A stretch of 64,000 nucleotides of DNA. It comes from Hymenobacter lapidiphilus. Lineage in GTDB: Bacteria > Bacteroidota > Bacteroidia > Cytophagales > Hymenobacteraceae. Both the position numbers and the translations under genes were made by a program. The notes under the pieces were generated by a model, which searched no databases, was not told the origin of the DNA, and saw only the letters and a program-made list of their open reading frames with translations. Where the stretch lies: the NCBI RefSeq assembly GCF_013377885.1, contig NZ_JABKAU010000008.1:87571-151570 (forward strand), written 5' to 3'. Below, piece after piece: positions 1 to 9,195 of this stretch. Position 1 is the first letter of the stretch; each line of letters begins with the position of its first letter.

Positions 1-181
1 GGACGGACACTAATGCCGTCGGGCAGCGTGAAGGAACAAGTTGGAAACTCGGTAGTTGTATTGGTGAGTGATTACTTACACATTGCGACAATGCGCGTTG
101 TTTATGAGAGAATACCACACCAAAATAGGCATAAATACGCGGTAACTTGACCCATCATCAACTCCTTAACCTTACGCATTC
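1..181. other. Upstream region of the aldehyde dehydrogenase gene
   Basis: No gene is recognised here. The stretch is more AT-rich towards the aldehyde dehydrogenase start and presumably holds its promoter, but no clear TTTG / TAnnTTTG pair is visible. Confidence 0.3.
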
Positions 182-1708
182 ATGGAAACTCTCGAAAAAT
201 CCAGCACCCTCGTTGCTCGCCCTAAGTTCAAGGACCATTACGATAATTTCATCGGTGGCAAGTGGGTGGCTCCGGTGAAAGGGCAGTACTTCGACAACAT
301 TTCGCCCATCGACGGCAAAGCGTTTACCAAAGTAGCCCGCAGCACCAAGGAAGATATCAACCTAGCCCTCGACGCGGCCCATGAGGCGTTCAAAACCTGG
401 GGCAAAACCTCGGCCACCGAGCGCAGCAACATCCTCAACAAGGTGGCCAACATCATCGAGGAAAACCTGCCCCACCTGGCGGCTGTGGAGTGCGTGGAAA
501 ACGGCAAGCCCATCCGCGAAACCATGCTGGCCGACCTGCCGCTGGTCGTGGACCACTTCCGCTACTTCGCCAGCGTAATCAGGGCCGAAGAAGGTTCGGC
601 TACCGAGCTGAACAGTAATACGTTGTCGCTCATCATTGAGGAGCCGCTAGGTGTGGTAGGCCAGATTATCCCCTGGAATTTCCCGCTGCTGATGGCTACC
701 TGGAAGCTGGCCCCGGCTCTGGCCGCCGGCTGTTGCGTGGTGATGAAGCCCGCCGAGCAGACCCCGAGCAGCATCATGGTGCTCATGGAGTTGCTGCAGG
801 ATGTGTTGCCGCCGGGCGTAGTGAACGTGGTGAACGGCTTCGGGCTGGAAGCGGGCAAGCCGCTGGCCTCCTCGCCGCGCATCAATAAAGTGTCGTTTAC
901 GGGCGAAACCACCACCGGCCGCCTCATCATGCAGTACGCCGCCGAAAACCTAATTCCCGTCACGATGGAGCTGGGCGGTAAGTCGCCCAATGTGTTCTTC
1001 AAAAGCGTAATGGACGCCGACGACGATTTCCTCGACAAGGCCATTGAAGGCGCGGTGATGTTTGCGCTCAACCAGGGCGAAATTTGCACCTGCCCCTCGC
1101 GGATTCTGGTGCAGGAGGATATTTACGACGAGTTCATGGCCCGGGTGGTCGAGCGTGTGAAGGCCATCAAGCTGGGCAACCCGCTCGATATGGAAACCAT
1201 GATGGGCGCGCAGGCCAGTAACGACCAGTTCGAGAAAATCCTGAGCTACCTCGAAATCGGCAAAGACGAAGGGGCGGAAGTGCTGACCGGCGGCGAGGCC
1301 TTCACCCAGGAAGACGGGGCGCTGGCCGAGGGCTACTACATCCGGCCTACCGTGTTCCGGGGCCACAACAAAATGCGCATCTTCCAGGAGGAAATCTTCG
1401 GCCCGGTGGTGTCGGTGACGACGTTCAAGGACATGGACGAGGCCATCGAACTGGCCAACGACACGCTCTACGGCCTCGGCGCCGGCGTCTGGACCCGCGA
1501 CGCGCACGAGCTTTACCAAGTGCCCCGCGCCATTCAGGCCGGCCGCGTATGGGTGAACTGCTACCATGATTACCCCGCAGGAGCTCCCTTCGGTGGCTAC
1601 AAAAACTCGGGTTTCGGCCGCGAGAACCACAAGATGATGCTCGGCCACTACCGCCAGACCAAGAACATGCTCATCAGCTACAGTCAGCAGAAGCTCGGCT
1701 TCTTTTAG
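182..1708 (+). CDS. NAD-dependent aldehyde dehydrogenase, acetaldehyde (ExaC/AcoD) type
   Basis: Oxidises an aldehyde, probably acetaldehyde or another short aliphatic aldehyde, to the acid with NAD in the cytoplasm. The 508-residue protein is full length for the family. Visible motifs are the cofactor-region PWNFP at 164-168, FTGETTTG at 239-246, the catalytic glutamate E263 in MELGGKSPN, and the nucleophile region [10 protein letters not shown] with C302 and C304. The paired cysteines in GE-C-T-C-PS are typical of the ExaC/AldB group. A DUF779 gene lies just downstream, and that neighbour is often found with this aldehyde dehydrogenase group, which supports the substrate guess. The exact aldehyde cannot be told from sequence. 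Confidence 0.93.
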   Translation: METLEKSSTLVARPKFKDHYDNFIGGKWVAPVKGQYFDNISPIDGKAFTKVARSTKEDINLALDAAHEAFKTWGKTSATERSNILNKVANIIEENLPHLAAVECVENGKPIRETMLADLPLVVDHFRYFASVIRAEEGSATELNSNTLSLIIEEPLGVVGQIIPWNFPLLMATWKLAPALAAGCCVVMKPAEQTPSSIMVLMELLQDVLPPGVVNVVNGFGLEAGKPLASSPRINKVSFTGETTTGRLIMQYAAENLIPVTMELGGKSPNVFFKSVMDADDDFLDKAIEGAVMFALNQGEICTCPSRILVQEDIYDEFMARVVERVKAIKLGNPLDMETMMGAQASNDQFEKILSYLEIGKDEGAEVLTGGEAFTQEDGALAEGYYIRPTVFRGHNKMRIFQEEIFGPVVSVTTFKDMDEAIELANDTLYGLGAGVWTRDAHELYQVPRAIQAGRVWVNCYHDYPAGAPFGGYKNSGFGRENHKMMLGHYRQTKNMLISYSQQKLGFF

Positions 1709-1850
1709 GTCGTTGTAAAGTAGCCGGAAACTTTGGTGAGCCGATGTTCTGCCGTTGGGTGGGGTGTCGGCTCACCATTCGGGTTTATGGCGCAACCAGG
1801 TGCGTCCGGCGTACGTCTCTCTGGTAGCTGTTAACCAATTTGTTACCGTT

Positions 1851-2231
1851 ATGCGCTTCCTGTTTTCTTCCTTGCTGACTGCTTGCCTGATAGGAAGCAC
1901 GGCTGTAGCCCAGGCCCAACAGTTCCCGGTTCCGGGCGCTAAAAATTCCGATTGGGTATTGCAGAAAATCGAATCCCCCACGGGTATGCCTAGTATGCAA
2001 GTCTGGTCGGTGCCCGACCGGAATGCCTCCACTGAAGATGCTGTGCGCGGCGGAGTGTACGACGGAGAAACCGGGGAGCTAGTGAGCTTTTACAACCCCC
2101 GCACTGCAATTGCCTACGACCTACGACACGGTATCCTGCACGACCGGACCACCAACCAATACTACCATTTCCGGCGCCGCGGCACGCAACCTCAGCCCGT
2201 GCCTCCGTTACCTCCCACCAAATTCCTCTGA
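1851..2231 (+). CDS. Small secreted protein, function unknown
   Basis: A 126-residue product with a clear signal peptide (hydrophobic residues 4-20, likely cleavage after AQA near residue 22). The mature part is short, ends in a proline-rich tail (PQPVPPLPP) and contains a TGELVSFYNPRTAIAYDLRHG segment resembling short beta strands. I recognise no family. The start at 1851 is preferred over an upstream in-frame start at 1755 because the signal peptide begins there. It ends two bases before the DUF779 start, so the two are probably cotranscribed and translationally coupled. Confidence 0.7.
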   Translation: MRFLFSSLLTACLIGSTAVAQAQQFPVPGAKNSDWVLQKIESPTGMPSMQVWSVPDRNASTEDAVRGGVYDGETGELVSFYNPRTAIAYDLRHGILHDRTTNQYYHFRRRGTQPQPVPPLPPTKFL

Positions 2232-2233
2232 TA

Positions 2234-2650
2234 ATGCCCGAAACTACCCCAACGCCCCGCGTCCTCGTCACCTCCGCTGCCGAAGCCACCATCGATTTGC
2301 TGCGCGACGAGCATGGCCCGCTGATGTTTCATCAGAGCGGCGGCTGTTGCGACGGTTCGTCGCCGATGTGCTTTACCAAGGGCGAGTTTCGGGTGGGCAG
2401 CAACGACGTGTGGCTGGGCCAGATTTATGGCTGCGACTTTTTCATGAGCGCCGCCCAGTTCGAGTACTGGCAGCACACCCAGCTTACCGTCGATGTGGTG
2501 AAGGGCCGTGGGGCCAGCTTCTCGCTCGAAATCCCGCTCGGCGTCCGGTTCCTCATCCGCTCCCGCATCTTCACCGAGGCAGAAGCGCAGCACATGGCGC
2601 CGGTGTACGATGGCGAAGAGTACCTGACCCGCCCGGAGTTGGCGCAGTAG
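2234..2650 (+). CDS. DUF779 family protein
   Basis: A 138-residue cytoplasmic protein of the DUF779 family. The family signature is visible: a HGPLMFHQSGGCCDG segment with C38 and C39, a third cysteine C46 in SPMCF, and GRG.SFSLE further on. The function is not established. Genes of this family commonly sit beside acetaldehyde-type aldehyde dehydrogenases, as here, which suggests a role with aldehyde oxidation. The cysteine cluster could bind a metal or react with the substrate (inference). It starts two bases after the stop of the small secreted protein gene. Confidence 0.88.
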   Translation: MPETTPTPRVLVTSAAEATIDLLRDEHGPLMFHQSGGCCDGSSPMCFTKGEFRVGSNDVWLGQIYGCDFFMSAAQFEYWQHTQLTVDVVKGRGASFSLEIPLGVRFLIRSRIFTEAEAQHMAPVYDGEEYLTRPELAQ

Positions 2651-2674
2651 CCCGCCAACTCGGCCGCCGAAACG

Positions 2675-2712
2675 CGAAACGCCCCGTCAGCAATTGCTGG
2701 TGGGGCGTTTCG
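2675..2712. terminator. Bidirectional hairpin terminator
   Basis: Arms CGAAACGCCCC (2675-2685) and its exact complement (2702-2712), with an inner self-complementary CAGCAATTGCTG loop. It lies between two convergent genes (DUF779 and the NTF2-like lipoprotein) and can serve both. Confidence 0.75.
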
Positions 2713-2731
2713 GTGTTATAAAAGCCGGAGC

Positions 2732-3196
2732 TTACTTGGCCTTTACGGGCAGGCCTTCGAGCTGCACGTAGCTGAGCTTCCAGGCGTTTTTGGCGTTCTT
2801 CTTCCAAACCAGGATGAAGTTGCCTTCGCCTTCGCCGCGGGGCTGGTCGGCCATTTCGGGCAGTACTTCGGTCGAGAACGTGCCGGCCTCGTAGGCAATG
2901 GCCGGTCCGCTGCCCGAGGTGGTCGTGTATAATTTCAGGTCGGCAATGGTGCCCATGGTGGCGCGTACCCATTTGTCCGACACCTCCGACTTGCCGCTGA
3001 AGCGCGTGGCGCCCTGGGCGTACTGCACGTCGTCGGCCAGCAGCGAGTCGAGCTGCACGGTGTTTTTGGCGTTCCAGGCCCCAATAAACTGTTGGTTGAG
3101 GCTTTGCACGTTCACGTCGGCGGCGGCATCGGTTTTGGTGTCGGAGCAGCCGGCAAGCAGGGCACCTCCCAGCAGGAGGCCAAAAATGCGTTTCAT
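2732..3196 (-). CDS. NTF2-like (SnoaL/DUF4440-type) lipoprotein
   Basis: A 154-residue protein with a lipoprotein signal peptide ending in the lipobox LLAGC (C17). The mature part has the pattern of a SnoaL/DUF4440 cone-shaped fold: an N-terminal helix (QSLNQQFIGAWNAKN), a central LLADDVQYAQG strand, and a C-terminal strand region (NFILVWKKN..WKLSYVQ). Such proteins bind small hydrophobic ligands or act as isomerases or accessory domains, and the role here is unknown. It is probably anchored in the periplasm or outer membrane. It is transcribed convergently with the DUF779 gene. Confidence 0.8.
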   Translation of the reverse strand: MKRIFGLLLGGALLAGCSDTKTDAAADVNVQSLNQQFIGAWNAKNTVQLDSLLADDVQYAQGATRFSGKSEVSDKWVRATMGTIADLKLYTTTSGSGPAIAYEAGTFSTEVLPEMADQPRGEGEGNFILVWKKNAKNAWKLSYVQLEGLPVKAK

Positions 3197-3255
3197 GGGA
3201 AGAGATTATGGTAAAAAAAACAGGAGCGAAGCGGGCAGCAGGGCCAGAGGCGCGA

Positions 3256-3283
3256 AAAGCCCAGGTCCGCAGACCTGGGCTTT
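3256..3283 (-). terminator. Hairpin terminator of the glycine-zipper gene
   Basis: Perfect 12-base arms AAAGCCCAGGTC (3256-3267) and complement (3272-3283) with a four-base loop, just after the stop of the minus-strand glycine-zipper gene. The T-rich end on that strand fits a factor-independent terminator. Confidence 0.75.
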
Positions 3284-3305
3284 GAAACTACGCAAATGGG
3301 CCGGA

Positions 3306-3824
3306 CTACCAGCTCTTGCGACGAACTTCGGAAGTGGGGTAAGCGGCCTCGCGCTTGCCATAATCCTCATTGGGCAGGTAGCCCGAGCTCATGGCGTAAG
3401 CGGCGGGGGCAGCACCGGGAGCGGCGAAGCTGCTCATCATGGCAGGGGCAGCGGCCGGAGCGGCAGCCATGGTAGCGGCGTTGGCCCGGGCGGCCGAAGC
3501 TTTACCTTGGGCAATACCCGAGCGGTAGGAAGCCTGGCGGTTGGCCTCGGCCCGACGGGCGGCGGCTACACGGGCAGCCTCGGCGCGGCGCTTGTTGTCG
3601 GCGGTGCGGCCAATGCTATACCCCAGGCCAGCACCGGCAGCGCCACCCACAGCCCCGCCCACCACACGGTTTTTCTTGTTGATGATGGCTCCGGCAGCAG
3701 CGCCACCCAGGCCGCCGAGTACGGCACCTTTGGCGCTGGAGCTAACCTTACGATCCTGAGCGAAGCCACTGAAGACCGTAGTGAGGAACAGGACAAATGC
3801 GAGAAGCAGACTTACCTTTTTCAT
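3306..3824 (-). CDS. Secreted glycine-zipper protein (YMGG-like)
   Basis: A 172-residue protein. Residues 1-22 form a signal peptide (MKKVSLLLAFVLF..., cleavage likely after GFA). Residues about 32-70 form a glycine-zipper stretch (GAVLGGLGGAAAGAI ... GGAVGGAAGAGLGY) like those of outer-membrane glycine-zipper proteins, followed by a basic alanine/arginine-rich helix (RRAEAARVAAARRAE) and an Ala/Pro-rich tail. It probably inserts in or lines the envelope; no specific function is known. The start at 3824 is chosen over 3890 because the signal peptide begins there. Confidence 0.75.
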   Translation of the reverse strand: MKKVSLLLAFVLFLTTVFSGFAQDRKVSSSAKGAVLGGLGGAAAGAIINKKNRVVGGAVGGAAGAGLGYSIGRTADNKRRAEAARVAAARRAEANRQASYRSGIAQGKASAARANAATMAAAPAAAPAMMSSFAAPGAAPAAYAMSSGYLPNEDYGKREAAYPTSEVRRKSW

Positions 3825-4020
3825 GGTCAATTTTTTTAAAGTGGAAGGGCGCTGGTGGCCCGGAGTTACAGAGTGATTTACAAGCACCATGCCAATACGC
3901 TTACCCTATGGTTGAGGGTAAGCTCCGGCAAGTTAATTTTCGTTGTCTGCGCGTTGGTTCATCAAGCTGGTAAAAGCCTATTCAGGAACTAGTACCGCAC
4001 AATTTCGCGTATTTTATCTG

Positions 4021-4299
4021 ATGAAAGCAATATTTCTGCTGCGAGTGGCCGAATGCCGGGTGCTCACGGGACTGGGCGTACTGCTGCTACCCGCCGCCCC
4101 GTCCGAAACACTGGCCTCGATGCAGTTGCATACGAGCCTAGCGGTTCGAATGGTTTTCCCTGATAAACAGGAGTTTTCCGCTACGGCCAGCGTCGAGGAA
4201 GTGGCCCGCACCGACGAGCCTGCCGTTCGGGCGTTGCTACTCACGCAGCAAGGCGCTGCGGCCGTTCCTGCCGGGACGGAGGTATGGCTGGTGAGGTGA
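4021..4299 (+). CDS. Small hypothetical protein
   Basis: A possible 92-residue protein with a hydrophobic N-terminus (MKAIFLLRV, then VLTGLGVLLLPAAPS) and an acidic C-terminal half. I recognise no family. The start at 4021 is preferred because the preceding 78 bases of open frame are AT-rich and non-coding in style. Codon use resembles the neighbours, but the gene is short and unsupported by homology, so it could be spurious. A palindromic repeat follows directly. Confidence 0.45.
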   Translation: MKAIFLLRVAECRVLTGLGVLLLPAAPSETLASMQLHTSLAVRMVFPDKQEFSATASVEEVARTDEPAVRALLLTQQGAAAVPAGTEVWLVR

Positions 4300-4321
4300 A
4301 GCCGTGGAAGTGAAAAGCACA

Positions 4322-4416
4322 TCATTCAGGGCGCAACGAAGAATCTCGCGTGCCACCGTAATCCTGACTTCAGAAATTACCGTGGCACGCGAGATTCTTC
4401 GCTGCGCTCTGAATGA
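4322..4416. repeat. Palindromic repeat, family A (GAATCTC subtype)
   Basis: Two 35-base arms (4322-4356 and 4382-4416), complementary except at two positions, with outer end TCATTCAG and inner GAATCTCGCGTG. It belongs to the repeat family that recurs about twelve times in the window. It lies between the convergent ends of the small hypothetical gene and the RND pump gene and may also act as a terminator. Confidence 0.9.
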
Positions 4417-4434
4417 CACCTCTTTTTCACTTAT

Positions 4435-7400
4435 TCACTCAGCCACCGCCACTGAGTCGCCGTGCTCCTCGTCGGGCTGGTAGTTGGCTTCCAGCTCGGC
4501 CAGCTTCTCTTTGCCGTAGGCGAAGCGGGTAATGAGCACATAGAGGACGGGCACGATGAAAATGGCCAGTAGCGTGGCTGAGAGCATGCCGCCTAGCACC
4601 GTCCAGCCGATGGTCTGGCGGCTGATGGCGCCGGCACCCGAGGCGAATACCAGTGGCGTAACGCCCAGAATAAAGGCCAGCGAGGTCATCACGATGGGGC
4701 GCAGGCGCAGGCGCACGGCTTCGAGCGTAGCCTCAATGAGCGGCATGCCTTTGTCCACCCGTTCCTTGGCGAATTCGATGATGAGGATGGCGTTTTTGGC
4801 CGACAGACCGATGAGCGTGATCAGGCCAATCTGGGCGTAGACGTTGTTGGTGAGCTTGGGCAGGAAAGTAAGCGCCAGAATGGCTCCGAACGCGCCCAGC
4901 GGCACGGCCAATAGCACCGAAAACGGCACCGACCAGCTTTCGTAAAGGGCCGCCAGCAGCAGGAATACGAACACCAACGACAGGCCGAAGATGTAGAAGG
5001 TCTGCCCACCGGCCTTCTGCTCCTCACGCGTCAGGCCCGAAAACTCGTAGCCGTAGCCCTGGGGCAACGATTTGGCCGCTACTTCCTTCAGCGCGTTCAG
5101 TGCGTCGCCGGAGGAGTAGCCGGGGGCAGCGCTGCCGTTGATTTCGGCTGATCGGAACAGGTTGTAGTGCGAAATCAGCGGGGCCGATTCGGCGCGGCGG
5201 TAGCTGGTAACCGTGCTCAGGGGCACCATGCCGCCGGTTTTGTTGCGCACGTAGTACTGGTTCAGGTTTTCGATGCTGCCCCGGTAGCCCGAGTCGGCCT
5301 GGGTAACGACGCGGAAATTGCGGCCGTAAAGCGTGAAGTCGTTGACGTAGGAGGAGCCCAGGTAGGTGCGCAGGGCCGTGCCAATGTCGGCAATGGACAC
5401 GCCCAGCTTCTTGGCCTTCTCGCGGTCGATGGAAAGCTGGTAGCCCGGCGTGCTGGCGGTGAAGAACGAGAAGGGCCGCGCGATTTCGGGCCGCTTGCCC
5501 AGCTCCGCCTGGAAGGCTTTCAGGTTGCGGTCGAAGGTCTTGATATCCCCGTCGCCGTCGCGCTCCTGGAAAATGAACGAGAAGCCGCCGCTGTTGCCCA
5601 GGCCCGGAATGGCGGGCGGCGAAATCACGACCACGTTGGCTTCCTTGAACTTGCTGAGCCGCTTTTGCACGGTAGCCATCAGGCCTTCCAGCTGCAGCTC
5701 CTTGTCCTGGCGGTTGGCCCAGGGTTCGAGCTGGCAGAAAATGGTGCCGCTGTTCGACTTCGACGAGAAGTTAATCACGTTCAGGCCGCCTAGGCCGGCG
5801 TAGTGGGCAATGCCTTTAATGGAGTCCAGTTCCTGCATAATGCCTTTGAGCGTGGCCACCGAGCGTTCGGTAGAGGACGCTTCGGGCAGGTTGTAAGTGA
5901 TGAACAGGCGGCCCTCGTCCTCGGTCGGGATGAAGGCGGTGGGCTTGTTGAGGTACAGCAGGCCCGTGCCACCCACCAGTAGCACCAGCAGCATAACCAC
6001 CAGCCGCGAGTGCCGGATACCGCTTTGCACGCCCTTGCCGTACTTGCCGGTTACGCGCTCAAACCAGTTGTTGAACTTGAAAAAAAACTTGTCCAGACCC
6101 TTCGACTCCTCGTTGCGCACGTGGGGCTTGAGCAGCAGCACGCACAGCGCCGGCGTGAGCGAGAGGGCCACAAAGGCCGAAATAACCACCGAAATGGCGA
6201 TGGTAATGGCAAACTGCTGATACAGCCGCCCGGTGATGCCCGGAATAAAGCCCACCGGCACAAACACGGCCGCCAGAATGAGGGCAATGGCAATAACCGG
6301 GGCCGAAATCTCCCGCATGGCCGTCATGGTGGCCTCCAGAACCGGCATTTTGCGCGCGTTCATATTGTGCTCCACGGCCTCCACCACCACAATGGCATCA
6401 TCGACCACAATACCAATGGCCAGTACGAAACCAAACATGGTGAGCGTGTTGATGGTGAAGCCCAGCGGAATGAAGAAAATAAACGTGCCGATGATGGACA
6501 CCGGAATGGCCAGCACCGGAATAAGCGTGGAGCGCCAGCTTTGCAGAAACAGAAACACCACGATAATCACGAGCACCAGCGCCTCGGCCAGCGTGTTCAG
6601 TACTTCCCTGATGGACACCTTTACCACTGAGGCCGACTCGAAGGGAATGATGTATTTTACATCGGCCGGAAACTGCTGCTTGAGCCGTTCCATGGTGGTT
6701 TTTACGTTCTCGTAGGTGTCGAGGGCGTTGGCGCCGGGGGCTTGGTACACGAGCAGGTAGGCGGCACGCTTGCCATCGACGAACGAGTTGCTGGCGTAGT
6801 TAAACTTGCCCAGCTCCAGCCGCGCCACATCTTTGAGGTACACCACGGCCCCGTCTTCGGGGGTGGTTTTAATGATGATGTTGCCGAACTCCTCGGTGGT
6901 GCGCAGGCGGCCCTGCACAAACACGATGTACTCGAACGTCTGGCCCACCTTGGCGGGTGGAGCGCCAATGGAGCCGGCCGCAATCTGGGCGTTCTGCTCC
7001 TGAATGGCGGCCGTTACCTCCTGGGCTGTTATACCAAGTTGCGAGAGTTTATCGGGGTTGAGCCAGACGCGCATCGAGAAGTCGTCGGCCCGGCTCACGA
7101 TGTCGCCCACGCCGGGCGTGCGCAGCAGCGCGTCCTTGATGAACAGGTTGGCGTAGTTGTCGAGAAAGGTGGTGTTGTGGGTGCCTTTGGGGGCATATAT
7201 GGCCACCAGCATCAGAATGCTGGGGTTCCGCTTGCGCACCGTCATGCCCAGGCGCTGCACCTCCTGGGGCAGCGAGGGCAAAGCAATGCCCACGCGGTTC
7301 TGCACGTCGAGGGCGGCAATATTTACGTCGGTGCCCAACTCGAAGTTCACCGTCATGCTCATCTGCCCGTTGCTCGACGAGTTGCTCTGCAGATAGGTCA

Positions 7401-7626
7401 TGCCCGGCGTCCCGTTCACCTGCACCTCCACGGGCGTGGCCACGGTCTGCTCCACCGTCTGAGCGTCGGCCCCGGTGTAAATACCGTTCACCGACACGGT
7501 GGGCGGCGTGATTTCCGGGTACTGGCCCACCGGCAGGTTCAGAATAGCCAGCACGCCCACCAGCACAATCACCAGCGACGTAACAATAGCCGTGACTGGT
7601 CGGCGGATAAAGGTTTCTGCAATCAT
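4435..7626 (-). CDS. RND efflux pump, HAE1 family inner-membrane transporter
   Basis: A proton-driven exporter of hydrophobic or amphiphilic compounds (AcrB/MexB type), 1063 residues, the full family length. The N-terminal transmembrane helix begins IRRPVTAIVTSLVIVLVG, and two large periplasmic loops follow. The proton-relay signature GIVVDDAIVVVE in transmembrane segment 4 holds the two essential aspartates. The second half repeats the fold (LIGLSAKNAILIIEFAK). It is the last gene of a minus-strand operon after the outer-membrane channel and the membrane fusion protein, so the three should form one tripartite pump. The substrate cannot be told. The gap to the fusion protein gene holds two repeat elements. 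Confidence 0.97.
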   Translation of the reverse strand: MIAETFIRRPVTAIVTSLVIVLVGVLAILNLPVGQYPEITPPTVSVNGIYTGADAQTVEQTVATPVEVQVNGTPGMTYLQSNSSSNGQMSMTVNFELGTDVNIAALDVQNRVGIALPSLPQEVQRLGMTVRKRNPSILMLVAIYAPKGTHNTTFLDNYANLFIKDALLRTPGVGDIVSRADDFSMRVWLNPDKLSQLGITAQEVTAAIQEQNAQIAAGSIGAPPAKVGQTFEYIVFVQGRLRTTEEFGNIIIKTTPEDGAVVYLKDVARLELGKFNYASNSFVDGKRAAYLLVYQAPGANALDTYENVKTTMERLKQQFPADVKYIIPFESASVVKVSIREVLNTLAEALVLVIIVVFLFLQSWRSTLIPVLAIPVSIIGTFIFFIPLGFTINTLTMFGFVLAIGIVVDDAIVVVEAVEHNMNARKMPVLEATMTAMREISAPVIAIALILAAVFVPVGFIPGITGRLYQQFAITIAISVVISAFVALSLTPALCVLLLKPHVRNEESKGLDKFFFKFNNWFERVTGKYGKGVQSGIRHSRLVVMLLVLLVGGTGLLYLNKPTAFIPTEDEGRLFITYNLPEASSTERSVATLKGIMQELDSIKGIAHYAGLGGLNVINFSSKSNSGTIFCQLEPWANRQDKELQLEGLMATVQKRLSKFKEANVVVISPPAIPGLGNSGGFSFIFQERDGDGDIKTFDRNLKAFQAELGKRPEIARPFSFFTASTPGYQLSIDREKAKKLGVSIADIGTALRTYLGSSYVNDFTLYGRNFRVVTQADSGYRGSIENLNQYYVRNKTGGMVPLSTVTSYRRAESAPLISHYNLFRSAEINGSAAPGYSSGDALNALKEVAAKSLPQGYGYEFSGLTREEQKAGGQTFYIFGLSLVFVFLLLAALYESWSVPFSVLLAVPLGAFGAILALTFLPKLTNNVYAQIGLITLIGLSAKNAILIIEFAKERVDKGMPLIEATLEAVRLRLRPIVMTSLAFILGVTPLVFASGAGAISRQTIGWTVLGGMLSATLLAIFIVPVLYVLITRFAYGKEKLAELEANYQPDEEHGDSVAVAE

Positions 7627-7632
7627 GTGGTT

Positions 7633-7661
7633 GAGCTGTTAGCTGATGGCTGTTAGCTTTT
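7633..7661. repeat. Half copy of repeat family B (AGCTGTTAGC)
   Basis: Two AGCTGTTAGC-like units in the leader of the RND pump gene. They match the arms of the palindromes at 50042-50138 and 56388-56541. No inverted partner is seen nearby. Confidence 0.65.
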
Positions 7662-7684
7662 TGAGGTCGGTTGAGATGAGACGG

Positions 7685-7832
7685 TGTCATGCGGAGTGCA
7701 GCGCAGCGGAATCGAAGCATCTCTACCGCAATGGAAATCCTGTGGTCAGGAGTTTGGCTGGTAAAGAAGCGGTAGAGGTTCTTCGACTGCGGCGCCACCC
7801 CTAGCTCTGTGCGCCACATGTTCAGTATGACA
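7685..7832. repeat. Palindromic repeat, family A, degraded copy
   Basis: Outer ends TGTCATGCGGAG and its imperfect complement ending ATGACA, with the inner motifs GAAGCATCTCTACCGC and GCGGTAGAGGTTCTTCG. Several mismatches make this one of the more decayed copies. It fills most of the gap between hlyD-like and the RND pump gene. Confidence 0.75.
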
Positions 7833-7846
7833 CGCTCTGCATTTTG

Positions 7847-8992
7847 CTACCTCTTACCCGCGGCTGCTCCAACCGGAGCGCCGGCCGCAGCCGGGGGGCC
7901 AGCCTGCACCGGGCTGCCTTCGCGCAGGCGCTGGAAGCCTTCGGTAATCACCTGGTCGCCGTCTTTGAGGCCTTCGAGCACTACTATCTGGTCGCGCAAC
8001 TGGGGGCCGAGCTGCACTTTGCGCTGGCGGGCCTTGCTACTGTCGCCGAGCACGTACACGAAACTCTCGCCCATCTGGTCGGTCACGGCCTTGTAGGGCA
8101 CTACAATGCGCTGGCCCGACTGGCGGTTGAGTACATGCAGCACCGTGCTCATCCCATCCTTGAGGCGGCGCTCGGGGTTGGCAAACTCCACCCGCACCTG
8201 CACTGTGGCGGTTTGCTGCTCCACGCCTCGCGCAATGGCCTTGATGCGGCCGAGCTGCTTGTACATGGTGCCATCGGACAGCTCCAGCCGGAAAAGTGAG
8301 TCGGGGTTGGCCTTGCCGGCATTCTGCAGGGCTGTAAAGCGGGGCAGCTCGGTTTCGTTGATGACGAAATCCACGCCCATTGGGTCTTCGGCGCTGATGG
8401 TGTTGAGCAACGTGGTGCCGGGGCTAACCTGGGAGCCCAGCCGCACCTGCGAAATGCCGATGCGGCCGCTGAATGGTGCCGTAATAGTGGAGTAGCTCAA
8501 ATCGGTGCGGGCCAGCGTAACCGAGGCGCGGGCCTGGGCCACCTGGGCCTGGGCGGTGGCATAGGTGGTGGCGGCGTTGTCCACAATCTGGCCCGCAATG
8601 GCATCCTGCTGGGCGAGGCGCTGATACCGGTCGAGGTTGAGCTTGGCGTTCTGGGCCGTGGCCTGGGCGCTGCGCAGCCCCGCCAGCGCCTGCTGGTAGG
8701 CGGCCTCGTAGGTGCGCCGGTCTATTTCGTAGAGCTTCTTCCCCTTGGGTACCACCTCACCTTCCCGGAAGAAAAGGCCCGTGATAAAGCCGCCCACCTG
8801 GCTGCGCAACTCCACGCTGTTGAGGGCTACGGCCGTAGCCGGGTACTCGTCGTAGTACACGGCCGCGGTGGTGCGGGCCGTTACCAGCGTTACGGGCGTG
8901 GGCGGCGGCGGACCAGCCGGTTTGTCGGTATCCTTGGCGCCGCAGCCCGCCAGGAGCAGCAGGGCCAGAAGAGAGAGAAAGGGGTGCTTCAT
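7847..8992 (-). CDS. RND efflux periplasmic membrane fusion protein (HlyD/AcrA family)
   Basis: Adaptor that links the inner-membrane pump to the outer-membrane channel. The 381-residue product starts with a lipoprotein signal ending LLAGC (C17), as in AcrA. Then come the barrel-sandwich half motif (VELRSQVGGFI, GKKLYEIDRRTYEA), a coiled-coil hairpin (residues about 95-165, rich in Q and A), the second lipoyl half (TITAPFSGRIGISQVRLGSQV) and the beta-barrel. An open frame continues 183 bases upstream to 9175, but that part is a translated palindromic repeat. The start at 8992 is the one that gives the lipobox. Middle gene of the tolC-hlyD-RND operon. Confidence 0.96.
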   Translation of the reverse strand: MKHPFLSLLALLLLAGCGAKDTDKPAGPPPPTPVTLVTARTTAAVYYDEYPATAVALNSVELRSQVGGFITGLFFREGEVVPKGKKLYEIDRRTYEAAYQQALAGLRSAQATAQNAKLNLDRYQRLAQQDAIAGQIVDNAATTYATAQAQVAQARASVTLARTDLSYSTITAPFSGRIGISQVRLGSQVSPGTTLLNTISAEDPMGVDFVINETELPRFTALQNAGKANPDSLFRLELSDGTMYKQLGRIKAIARGVEQQTATVQVRVEFANPERRLKDGMSTVLHVLNRQSGQRIVVPYKAVTDQMGESFVYVLGDSSKARQRKVQLGPQLRDQIVVLEGLKDGDQVITEGFQRLREGSPVQAGPPAAAGAPVGAAAGKR

Positions 8993-9038
8993 GGTTGGTT
9001 GGAGGGCCGGAAGGCGAAGGGTCTGGAAAAGGAACAGT

Positions 9039-9178
9039 GTCATGCTGAGCGCAGCGGAGCGTAGCCGAAGCATCTCTCCCGCAATGGTAAATCTGACCGT
9101 GGACTGCTGTGGCAACGACAGGGTTAGCATTGCGGGAGAGATGCTTCGGCTACGGCTTGCGCCTGCGCTCAGCATGAC
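9039..9178. repeat. Palindromic repeat, family A
   Basis: Outer ends GTCATGCTGAGCGCAG (from 9039) and the complement ending CTCAGCATGAC (9178). Inner motifs are GAAGCATCTCTCCCGCAATGG and GCGGGAGAGATGCTTC. It occupies the gap between the outer-membrane channel gene and the fusion protein gene of one operon, so it should be transcribed as a long hairpin. Confidence 0.92.
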
Positions 9179-9195
9179 GCCGTTTTGGCGTGTAA

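Noticed and set aside
8993..9175. An upstream extension of the HlyD-like protein
   Set aside because: The extra residues translate a palindromic repeat and are not conserved in the family; the lipobox needs the start at 8992.
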